Assembly: GCF_032854445.1 (NCBI RefSeq)
Contig: NC_088295.1
Coordinates: 85,606,644-85,670,643 of the forward strand
DNA: 64,000 bases
From: Liolophura sinensis
Lineage: Eukaryota; Mollusca; Polyplacophora; Chitonida; Chitonidae
Direction of reading: 5' to 3'
Position numbers and translations under genes: made by a program. How positions within the stretch are numbered: the stretch's first letter is position 1; each line of letters begins with the position of its first letter. The notes beneath the pieces are model-generated. The model worked only from the letters and a program-made list of their open reading frames with translations. It did no database searches and had not been told where the DNA came from. Shown here piece by piece: positions 36,590 through 46,704 of the stretch.

Positions 36590-37087
36590 TCAAATTTCAG
36601 CTATGATGAAGTTGTTCATTCTTCCAGATTCTGGGAGTTCAACTGATTTTGGAAAGGTGATCTGATAGGTGTTTGGAGGGTAGAATGACATCGTACTGGG
36701 AAATATAAATGTTAGCACCAGAAGTAATATCTCATGACATTTATTTGCCTTCAAGAATGCTCCTTTATGCTTTATTTTTGGGCACCTCATAAATGTGATC
36801 TTTACATGAATCAGTAAACCTTTCAACTTCCAGTACCTAACACTCAAAACATAATTGTGATGAAGCTTATTATATTTACTGAAGTCAGAAATGGCTAGTA
36901 ATGTAACATCTGTTAGGTTCAGTGTTTGTGTTGACTTTATTATTCTGTGTCTGTAATCACCATCAAAACATAACTGTGTCAAGGATGTCTGATTTATCAG
37001 ATCCACATGTACATTGTACACCTTCTTGGTGCGTGGGCAATCATGGATTACTAGTACTGCATTAAGGAGGAACATGTGACAATACAA
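36590..37087 (-). CDS. Unidentified 165-codon open frame
   Basis: This is longer than expected by chance at this base composition (very roughly 0.04 such frames expected in the window). It starts with ATG and ends at TAG at 36590, with no splice evidence. The sequence is rich in Leu/Ile/Lys, with no clear signal peptide, no strong membrane segment and no motif I recognise. It may be a fragment of a decayed mobile element or a fluke. Codon choice is AT-rich like the surroundings. Confidence 0.15.
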   Translation of the reverse strand: MYCHMFLLNAVLVIHDCPRTKKVYNVHVDLINQTSLTQLCFDGDYRHRIIKSTQTLNLTDVTLLAISDFSKYNKLHHNYVLSVRYWKLKGLLIHVKITFMRCPKIKHKGAFLKANKCHEILLLVLTFIFPSTMSFYPPNTYQITFPKSVELPESGRMNNFIIAEI

Positions 37088-39535
37088 ACTGGTTGATGAA
37101 ATTATGAAGTAGCATGGGAGCGAGGGAGACTCATAAGATTTTGGACAACAGACAGCTAAGATGGGTTGGAGTATGACACATATAGGGACTCAGCACCACT
37201 TGATATGTTTCATATAGGCCCACACCATGTACTTTTTTGGCAAGGTACCAAACCTGTCATTTGCAATCCACACAACATGGAAAAAAAATTGTTCCGAAAA
37301 GTTCAGTTGAAAAAGTGAACTATACTCATTTGCCTTTGTCTTTGTATTGCAGGTTTACATTATGAGAATCACATGACCAAATGTTCGCAGATTTACCGTT
37401 ACTTTTGAATAATGTAAGCCATCACTTTTTTGTTAAACATATATTAAATAACTTGCACTTTCCAGCTGTGTTCCTTTGGTTGTTATATGAGAAGATGCTA
37501 TATTAACCAATGAAAAATGTGGTAAAATCCGTGCATGACCACAGTTGTTGCCAATATTGCTCATAAACTTTATACATGTAGTGGCTTGAAATGAAAACAT
37601 ACATATATGACAATTATAAGTTTTTGGTTAAGTTTTGTGTTTCATTTTCTGCAAAAATATAAAGTACCAGTACACTAGGTAGTGTGAATTGCAAAAACTG
37701 CTATATGTACATATATCTAGTGTCAATACACAAGTACTCAAGACAGATGTTAACTGAAGTGCATGTTCGTAGATGAATTCTAAGAGAAGAGGACCACACT
37801 GTTACTTCTCTTTGAGGAACTATACTGATGTTCATGTACATGTGTTAATTTGTAGGGCTAAGAGAGGCACAGCCAAGAGGGTGACAGGCCGAGGTATTCA
37901 GATTGGATGGTTCAGGGTTATGAGCAGTGTTACAGACAAGGCCACAGGCCTCAACCTTGTGGATATCTTACTATAAAGGTGCTTTGGAGAGGAACATCAG
38001 GCTTTTATTTCCCTTTATTGTCATGTCAGAGACTTTCAGATCCTTGAATGTATCTCTATGTAACTAAGAAGACAGAAACTGCTGATAATTGAAACATTCT
38101 GACAGTTATTTTGTTAAAATGTCAAGGGTATCTGTGACTAAAATAAGGGTAGGGCAAATGGCTGATAAATCTCTGACCCGGTCGGTCATGGGCAATTTTG
38201 GATCTAACTACATAAAAAGTGGCTTTATGGACATATAGTATGTGACTGGGAAAAGTAAAACAGAATGATAATTCCTATTTTCTCGTGTATATGAGAATAA
38301 AATAAAGTGTGTGACCAGACGATCCAGTAGCGGAAGGAGGGAGGGGGAGGTAGAACTTTTGGGTGTGTGAACATGGTCTGCACTGTGAGAGTGGTATAGG
38401 GCCAGCAGGCTGATAATTCTCTTCAATAGGCTCTAGGATATCTTTTGATCACTAGCCTAGCATAGTTTGTGGCCAAGGCATTGTGTTAACAGGCCAATGT
38501 TCTGTGTAACCCATGTGACCTGAAGGGGGTATACAGCAGGGAAGGAAGGAGGGGCAGAAACTGATAATTCTCTGACCCTCTTGCATGTTTCGTAAACTGG
38601 GGATGTACCTCCACATCATGACCCTACAGTGTTTCATGTGAATATCTACACAGATGGTTAGCCTTGCAGAAAAAGATGGGTTGAGATTGCAGTGCTACTG
38701 AATCTGTTCCAAGCTTACAAAATTAATTCTTGGACAGACATGATACAGCTGTATTATGTAACATGTGTCTCCATTAACAAGGTCACACTTGCCCATGTGA
38801 GAGTAAAAGCAGACAAATCATCAAGAAGTAATTTTAGACTTTAGGTTACTTAGCTAAGTTTATACCCCAGTGGAGTGCAAAGTGAACAAGCAATTGTCTG
38901 GTGACATTTAACAGTGATGTAACTCGGCACATAATCCATCGCACACAGACAATATCATTCTATCACCATATTTATACATTTATTGACCAGTGCTGGTTTA
39001 AGCTGGTGCTGGTTTAGCATTCAATATGCAATACAATTTCCTGGAATAACAAATCATAACCAGAACACTGATGCTTTTGCAGAAAAAAAACTTTCAATAC
39101 ACCATGCAGGCAAAATGCTAAACATATAGACACTACCTGAGTAAGTAAGGTCAAAGCTTTGAGCATAAGAACAGAAAGCCTACTGGTCAACATCATATAT
39201 TACATCACCACCTGTACTACCTGTTGAAAATTTTAAATTAGTTTTATCGCTGATGATGACATGCACATGTGCTGTAAGCTAATATACCTTTAAATCCGTT
39301 GTAAACTGAAAGCATCGCTTAAAAAAAAAAAATTAATTTTTTTTCTTTTTTCAAATTCTTTGTTACAAGTTTAAGTACACATATATCTATCTGACACTTG
39401 ATCAGTCGTACATCAACCCCCTCCTTTAGAACCCCCCCACTTGGTTGATCAGTACAGGTCCACGGCATCTTTAAGGGCTCAATTCCCGCACATTCCGTCT
39501 CATCGTAATACCCCATTCGAGCAGCCCGCAGCAGT
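37088..39535. other. No gene recognised
   Basis: AT-rich noncoding sequence. A plus-strand stretch at 37842-37976 (RGTAKRVTGRGIQIGWFRVM) ends at TAA and follows a weak acceptor-like TTTGTAG. It is too short to call. Confidence 0.5.
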
Positions 39536-39960
39536 TTTATCTAATATGATATTGAACGGGGAGCAAAACACACAAGACCTGGGGCTTAATTAACCAGCGT
39601 GTTAAAACCATGGATTTCTGGAAGGAGTGCCCTGTTGCTGCAGCACAGCCACATTCTGCCACATTAGCCCAGATCACAAAGAGGCTGGGGATGAAAAGCC
39701 GTGTTAAGGAATGCCGCGTGGCTAAGTGGCCACCAGAGACGCAGCCACAGTGTGTGACATTTACATGTGCGGGTAAATATTGTATGAGTCTTATATTAAA
39801 GACCTTCAAGTGACAATTCTCCAGATAACAGTAAATCCGTTGCTATATCGCCTCCAGTGGCCACACACATTCCTTCAAAGCTTTAGAGAATGGAGGACAA
39901 TTACTGCCTGACATGATAAAAACACCACCATTAATAACAGGATTTTAATCGGGTTGTCAT
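39536..39960. promoter_or_regulatory. Candidate conserved regulatory block
   Basis: Complex sequence with GGGCTTAATTAACCAGC, CATTAATAACAGG and TTTAATCGGG (homeodomain and bicoid-type cores). A plus frame with a good start context (AAAACCATGG at 39604) runs 67 codons, but it has no known domain and an opposing frame of 90 codons overlaps it. Confidence 0.25.
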
Positions 39961-41175
39961 TTCTAAAGGATTACTTGAAAACTAGAAAAAAAATATTTTC
40001 AAAAGTAACAATAAAATTTCTGACAGAAACAATCTTCTACCCATTATGAAAATTGCTTTGCACATGCACAAAACAAGAAAAAATACAATATCCTTTTTTT
40101 CTTTATGCCTGACAATGAATAACTTAATACATGCACTTTTGCACATGTTTCTATCGCACAGAGTGAAATTCCAAGATGTCACACACACACCTAGTGTACA
40201 ACACTTGTTCAACAAAACATTCACCAAACAAGTATTTTAAACTCATTTTTGACATGCTAAAGAAACAGTATGACAAAGTGCCAACAGAAATATTATGGCT
40301 AGTTATTAAATAATGACACTATTAATAAATAGATGGAAGTGTTTCATATGGACTTGGCCTGTAGTTAAACAATAAGAGATGGCCATCCACAGGACTGTCC
40401 TCAGTTGGTGGATACTAAATCTGTTGATGTCACCTTAAAAATTATACATCAACAACATACAAATGATTCACATGTATGTATATATATATATATGTATATG
40501 TAAAACAAACTGAGTTACATTATTGCTGAATTTTGACTGGCACATTCACTTCAGTATAAATGAGTACACATCACTTGCCAATCAATCTGACTCACAACCA
40601 TTAAATATTTTCAACAAATGTCCCAATAAAATAACTACAGCATTGTGATATACGTATATCAGCAATGTGTCTGATTGATTCTGCTGTCAATGTTGCAGAT
40701 TTCTTACATCTGCCAAAACTTTTAGCATATTGCGAACACATTAAATATAGATTTGTGAACAGATTACATCTGTTTACAAAAGTTATCTCACATTTACTAC
40801 TTCCATAAGATACTTATTCATACAGCATGGTCAGAAAGCGTTGCGTAAAAACGCACATCGCCGGATAAAGTAACAATCCATTCTCTGCATATGTTGAATG
40901 TGAAAGTGTAAGTAAGATGATCAGACAGAAATCCAAACTTGTACCCAATGCACTGATGAGGGCAACAAGTTTCCATCAGACAGAGACTTGTTGCCAGTCA
41001 CATTGCCAATAAAGCTGTCTGTCCAACAGATACTTGTTGCCCCCATAAGTGCATATGAGACAGAAATGGAATTCTATCCAATGGTTTGGTGTTATAAAGG
41101 GTCCTTCTAACTGGGCTGTTGAGAGTCTCAGTAGTGAAGAGAATTACCACAGCTTGGTATTGACAGACTGGCCAG
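39961..41175. other. No gene recognised
   Basis: AT-rich noncoding sequence, with an alternating TA tract at 40,478-40,500 and a short palindrome GATATACGTATATC near 40,650. Confidence 0.55.
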
Positions 41176-41337
41176 CTAAGCACTGCTGTTCCAAAGGCAC
41201 AGTCTGACAGCTTCTACCAGACATTCAAAGCTGCTTCAGGCAACACGGCTATCAAAAGAGCTGAAATTGAGACCATCACCAAGGAAGAGAGAAAAAGTTT
41301 CTTGAACCTTTACAAATTAATACCCGCCATAAACTAG
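41176..41337 (+). pseudogene. Exon-like open stretch of about 53 codons
   Basis: The plus strand reads SDSFYQTFKAASGNTAIKRA, then EIETITKEERKSFLNLYKLI and PAIN before TAG (41335-41337). A CAG acceptor-like site lies near 41165. The residue mix is convincingly protein-like, and an AATAAA follows at about 41347. It could be the last exon of a plus-strand gene or a relic. I recognise no family. Confidence 0.2.
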
Positions 41338-41339
41338 GG

Positions 41340-41880
41340 AAGAGAAATAAACTCCGAATTGAGTTTGATTGAGAGCGTGCGCTCAATGGGATCACCTGAA
41401 CAGGAAGATAAGAGAGGTAAATGATGGGGCCGAGGGAGAGTGATTCACCGCTGCTGTCAGCACCAGCGCCTTTAGTTTACACTACTCCATACTAAACTGG
41501 ACTATGGCCTGCTATTGGCACGGAGAGCGCTGAAAAGCAGGGCCAATTTCCGTTTAGAAACAGAGCCATGAGGTGACATTGATTGGAAGATATGTGCAAA
41601 TTCTAATCAAATTCATGTTGGCCCCCAGTCCGCGAATAAAGATGTATTGATTTCAGTAACAACTCGTCTAAAGGATGGCAGGCTAGACTCACGGCAGCTA
41701 CCAACAGAATGGTCACCATGGACCCCGAATCAATTTAAGATTAAGCCATCCATTGTGGATGTTTGTCATCTGCAAAGAGGGACTTAGGCCCAAATAATGC
41801 AGAGGAAAAAATTAAACTAATTTCAAAATGTGCAGTCCAATAGATTTCAATAACTAAGCGCCTTTCAACAGCCAAGGGTA
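41340..41880. promoter_or_regulatory. Candidate conserved regulatory block
   Basis: A CpG-containing, non-repetitive stretch in CpG-poor DNA, with TTGATTGAGAGCGTGCGCTC, CAAATTCTAATCAAATTCAT and AATCAATTTAAGATTAAGCC. These are homeodomain/TALE-type cores. No coding pattern. Confidence 0.3.
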
Positions 41881-42960
41881 TAGAAAGGTGTCTATGAGTC
41901 ATAGCAACCACTCAACAATACCTGCCCATTATAGAAATGAGCTCTCAAACAGACAGACAAGGTATTCAAGTCACTTCACCAATTTCGAAGAGCATGCAAA
42001 ACATTCCAAGGAATCTGTTGCATGCAAATTACTTCTCCCAAAAGAAATTGATTATCAATTTATACGACAGGCATTTTTATATTTTGAACACAATGAGTAG
42101 CTGCCAACAAACTTAAAGAACATGCCTCCAGCATATGAAAGGGATGGGATCCAGTGGTGTTGGCATAGAAATCTTACATACAGCTGTCAGCCAGTACTAA
42201 GTAAAAGCAAGGCTGTTGAGACAAGCATACATGTACAGCAAAGCTTCAATCACTTACAGTACTGTACAAGGACTATTATACCATAGGATGTACTGCGTTA
42301 CACATTCAATGTGATACTGTAATTTGCAATATGTACTCAAGCAACTACCGGTAATTAAAATGAACATGCAACCAATTAATGACACACAGTAAAAAACAAC
42401 AAGAAATTAGGAAATTAATAACATTTACGAAATAATATGGATGAGTATTTAGGTTATTGTCAAATGATGTTTACACTCTATTAATATGGTCAATGTTTCT
42501 ACTATCAAGTGGTTGCGATGTCAAGGGCTGTTTTGCCAAGGAATTGTGTCTAAAGCTACTATGGTAATTGTGCCTGTTGGATAGGCTTATTTGAGACTTT
42601 TTCCAGCACATCTTCAAATTCAGTGTTTGAACTGAAAGGTGGTCAGAAACTGAAAATATTATGAGGATAACACTTAGTTACATGTAGCCTAGTTCAAGGA
42701 TCTTGATTTGATTCACTTTATCCAAATAATTAAATTTTTGCAGGACGAAATTTTATTGTCTGTATGGAATGTCACCCATCTGTTATTTGCTTTATCAGGA
42801 ACAATAAATAGGCAACATTTCAACCTGTAGCGTGGTAGGCCAAGGTCTAAACGTAAAGAGAGTCACATCTCCCGATGAGTAGATTTATCAAGGCTGGTAT
42901 TTCATCAAAACACAGTATAGTGTGGGATGTATATAACCAGTTATATTAATCACAGATACA
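41881..42960. other. No gene recognised
   Basis: AT-rich noncoding sequence with TACATGTA-type motifs near 42,230 and 42,680. Confidence 0.55.
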
Positions 42961-43247
42961 CTACGGTACATGTATCAAATCTGGGAAGGTCCACGTGACT
43001 TTCTTTAAAAACGAAGGATTGTGACAATGATGTAAGTGTTACAAACGCCCACTTACACTTGTGCCCTCGCTATCGACAACAACAACCTGTTGGATCATAA
43101 TAGCAAACGTGCACAGAGACACTGTTAGCGTAATTTAAAGTAACTGCGCAATATGTTATACACAAGTCATTTGCAACCTTCCTTATCAATGAGCAACCAT
43201 ACATATTTTCATTATGTTAACACCAGATCAAAGAAATCTGTCATCAC

Positions 43248-43264
43248 CCTACCGTAGGTGGCCT
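43248..43264 (+). promoter_or_regulatory. CTCF-like motif, weaker
   Basis: CCTACCGTAGGTGGCCT contains the AGGTGGC core with a partial 5' match. Paired tandem motifs in one orientation are common at domain boundaries. Confidence 0.35.
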
Positions 43265-43296
43265 GCCATCCGCCCTCGTGAATCATTGAACGCACC

Positions 43297-43315
43297 TTGA
43301 CCGCTAGGTGGCGTC
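43297..43315 (+). promoter_or_regulatory. CTCF-like motif, strong
   Basis: TTGACCGCTAGGTGGCGTC matches the CTCF consensus YGRCCASYAGRKGGC at nearly every position; the main deviation is G for A after CC. It points the same way as the next motif 49 bp upstream. Confidence 0.5.
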
Positions 43316-43357
43316 GTGGCGGTGCAGTTCTTGTGAGACATATCGTGATCACAACTC

Positions 43358-43407
43358 TCGGGTGGGATAATCTGTCGGGTGGGATAATCTGCCAGGTGGG
43401 ATAATGG
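43358..43407. repeat. 17-bp tandem repeat, three copies
   Basis: TCGGGTGGGATAATCTG is repeated twice, then a variant CCAGGTGGGATAATGG. It sits just right of the CTCF-like pair. Confidence 0.9.
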
Positions 43408-43420
43408 CATTAATTCAATA

Positions 43421-44830
43421 CATTAGGCTTGTCTACATGTCCACCTTGCCAAATTTTGTAAAACTTAGTTTCTGCGTATGGCATGTTGACATGTATAGGG
43501 CTGGTGATCTGATGCCTGACACTGAGGCCGCTGGTTCGAAACGGATTTCAGCCAATTTTCAGCACTAGAATATGTGCTTTATCATTGTGAACTAATGTAG
43601 GCTATAGGCTACGCGGTACAAAGCTAGAGTTAATGGTATGGAAAGCAATTTTACTTAATAAAGTGGGACACAAGGCTAAGCGATACAAATGAGGAAGTTC
43701 CAGGATATAGTTTAAGCAGGTATCCAGAATACTGTTGATGAGGTATCCCGACCCAGCCTCTGGCCGATGTTGGTTATGTCGAATGCAGACAACCAGTAAG
43801 ACTGGGAAGGAAAAGTCAACGTAAAATTTTGTATATGCGGCATTTTTCTTCAGTAGCTTCCGTATCTACGTAATGTTCCACATATCTGGATGTGTTCATT
43901 TAGTAAAGGATTGCTCTGGATTGTGATAGCATGTGTATGGCAACACTGTAAAGGGCTATTGTGGAAAATGCAAGCTTATAATGTCTTATCAGGGTAAAGT
44001 GGGACACCATAGGTGGGGCAAAGTGGGACAGTATGTATTTATTTATTTATATGGTGCAGAGCCTATAACGGTTTAAGGAGTGTGCATGTACATGTACATT
44101 ATATAATCTAACTCAAATCCTTGTGTAAAGTCTCTGTACTTAGAAAAAGTGACCAAATCACAGCATGCCCTCTACTGTCCCGGTACAACAGGGACTATAT
44201 TGTATGTTAACATATCTCCCCTGTAAGTCCATTAGTCTGTCCGTTTCGATCGGTTACTCAAGCATCAGTTTTCCAGACCTTTTCTTCAAACCCATTCTTT
44301 ACGTTGGCATGAAATATGGTACATGTTGTATCTTAACCATTACAAGTTACAGATCAAGCTCGAGTTCAACTTGAAGTTGTCAATTTTCGGCAAAGCCATA
44401 TATATACATGTAACTGTTTTGGTTACTTTGAATTGAGCTTAATTGTACTTAATTTAATTCACCGAAACAAATTATGTACATACCAAGTTCGAGTCTTGAA
44501 CTGTGTCATCTATTTACAATAAAATTATGACCATTTTTGTATTTTTTATATGGACTATCATATACAGCGGTCATTGACGGCTGTAACTGGTATATGGTGC
44601 CTCCTTCCTGAATGTATGTTTCCCAGATATATGAAGGTATTGCAGATGTGGCGTGACGGATATCGAACAGATACTTCCGATTCCATCCGTTATTGGTGGC
44701 ACGGTAGTTGTTTGAAGGCTTTGATTTTTATCGGATACTATTGACTGTTATTAATTAGAATTAATTAATAAATAATTGCTCTTTATTCAGCAAATTATCA
44801 GATGTCTTACTGTTTTTATCAGCTCATTTA
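43421..44830. other. No gene recognised; CpG-normal intergenic DNA
   Basis: At 43,498-43,550 a tRNA-like stretch with GGTTCGAAAC (B box) suggests a SINE head. GGGGCAAAGTGGGACAG phrases recur at 43,995-44,030. I see nothing else. Confidence 0.5.
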
Positions 44831-44837
44831 TTTCAGC

Positions 44838-45140
44838 ACTTCCAAGAGCGGAAGCAGGAAGTATCATTTGATTTTTCTTTGGTATGGCTCGGCGCAGGTC
44901 TACCAGCCATAAGGTGTTGGCTTAGAGCAAGGAAACAAGACTGGCTGGCCGGTGTCAGTATAATGTGACTGGTTTGTGGGGGGGGGGGGGGGTCATGTCT
45001 GGTGTCTTTGGCATTATGCTGAAGTGGCGGCAGCACTTTCGCTGCATTGACTCGTCCAGCCACAAGAAGACACTGTGTATATGTGCAATCACCTAATGAC
45101 TCCTCGTCGTCATTTCACTGAAAAAAATGACGTAAAATCC
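44838..45140 (+). mobile_element. tRNA-derived SINE, 5'-decayed copy
   Basis: This copy shares with the 8.5 kb copy the body landmarks AGAGCAAGGAAACAAGACTG, GTGTCAGTATAATGTGACTG, GGTGTCTTTGGCATTATGCT, GAAGTGGCGGCA, AAGAAGACAC and the end TGACGTAAAATCC. The tRNA-like head is not recognisable. A run of 16 G (about 44,978) has expanded inside it. Confidence 0.85.
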
Positions 45141-46560
45141 ATACACAAAAAGCATACATACACAAAATACTCAAGAATGTTTTAACATAAGACGCCGGTC
45201 ACGGCATGTACATGTAACTGTGTAGGTTAGGGTTGATGAAACTCGTGTGCCCATAGTGAACCACCTGCCTTTGGCTGGTAAATGATGAACCATATTGGTG
45301 GAAGGCAATGGTTTCCACTGAACGAGATGTATATTAACTAGGCCTATAGAAACATTCCTATACCAGCCACCAACCATATGGACGTTCCTGTCTAATAACC
45401 GCATAACCAATTTCCAAAACTATGTTTCACAAATCTGCAAAGAAGTAGGAAAGTAAACCTAAATAAGGTAAGAATTTGGGGGGATTCACACAAAGAGAAG
45501 CAGTTAACATACTCTAGGCGAATGAATTAAATCGGTATACAAGGTCATGTACCATGCTGTAGTTCATGAGTTGTCTTTAATCAAACTATGTATCTCGGAT
45601 GCAACTGTCAATATACATGTGTATATCCAACGTGGTGATTTTGTTCAGCACGATTAACATGCGACCACTATAATCACTGGCAAATCGCTATCAGGCATCA
45701 TTTATGAAGCAGAGTGTCAAAGCAATGTACGCGTAATTCAAATGCTTATGTAGGGATACACACTATGACACGAGAAATACAGAAGTGTGCCGAACAAGCA
45801 AGAAATATATGATTGTGACACATGCCAACGCGAAGTAAGCTTCCGTTTACAAGCATCAGACAGAAAAGGTGAGGCTTCCCATTTGAAATTTCTTGGGGAT
45901 TTAAGAGATAATTATAACATATATGCACGCAATTTGTGAGCTGAAGTATAATCTACTTGTCAAATGAAACAAAGTGGGTAATTTTATGACTCGCCGTTAT
46001 AATTTAATTGAAAACTAGGACAAGGTGGAACTTTAAAAAAAATCATATATAAAATTCAAAATGTGAAAGTGCTGTATGACTACATGATCACAGGGTTATC
46101 CAATTACTCTATAATCATTTGAAAGATTTAGGAGAAAGAATTCCATGGTGTTTGTGTAGCAACACTCCCACGCATGTAGGCCTTGGTTTATATTTAAGTT
46201 GATGGTACAGTTTTGGAACATGTCGATTGCAACGTCGTCAAGAGTATACGTTTAACAATGAGAGGGCTGTATACATAGGCCTATATACGTGTGTAACTAC
46301 CAAGATAAACTAAACATTATTCCTGTATGCATATCATAAAATTTACTGATTGCAAATGACCTAAGTTCGAATTCGGTTCAATGTGCGTCTTTCAATTTAC
46401 AAAACACTGACAAAAATTAAACTTAAGGAATTCCGTGTTGTCTGTATACGAAGTGCTTTTGACGAAACGCAGATGGACGCTAAAGAAAGAGAACATGCAC
46501 GCTGTACACTGTAGTAAGTGAAACAAAGCAAAATATTATCATCTTGGCCTGATCGTTGTT
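45141..46560. other. No gene recognised
   Basis: CpG-normal noncoding sequence. Frames up to 79 codons only. Confidence 0.55.
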
Positions 46561-46564
46561 GTTT

Positions 46565-46704
46565 AACGTAATGACCTTCATCAGATACATGACAAACCCA
46601 CTGCCTTGAAGCCGTAGAGGAAACAGCAAGAGCCGAGTTTGAACACGCGACCTCATTGACCATGGGCCATATGGTCGCAGCAAGCCAGCGCTTTAACCAT
46701 CAGC
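46565..46704 (-). mobile_element. tRNA-derived SINE, second family
   Basis: On the minus strand GATGGTTAAAGCGCTGGCTT (A box) and GTCGCGTGTTCAAACTCGGC (B box) form a tRNA-like head. It is followed by CAGTGGGTTTGTCATGTATC, a body phrase unlike the 8.5 kb family. It appears truncated at its 3' end. Confidence 0.55.

Larger units (their letters stand above)
42960..43420 (-). promoter_or_regulatory. Candidate promoter/boundary region at a CpG transition
   Basis: CpG becomes frequent here after 40 kb of CpG-poor DNA. The region holds two CTCF-like motifs and, on the minus strand, a strong donor (CACAAGT|GTAAGTGGG, GT at 43055-43056) that could end a noncoding first exon of a gene running leftward through 1-43 kb. 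No TATA box or initiator is obvious and no coding exon was found to support the gene, so this is inference. Confidence 0.25.

Noticed and set aside
37842-37976. Plus-strand exon candidate ending ...TDKATGLNLVDILL
   Set aside because: Only about 44 codons, a weak acceptor without a good pyrimidine tract, no family match, and stops in neighbouring frames at a normal rate.
43498-43550. Possible tRNA gene with GGTTCGAAAC
   Set aside because: Only a B-box-like match; no acceptor or anticodon stems pair, so a SINE head is the better reading.
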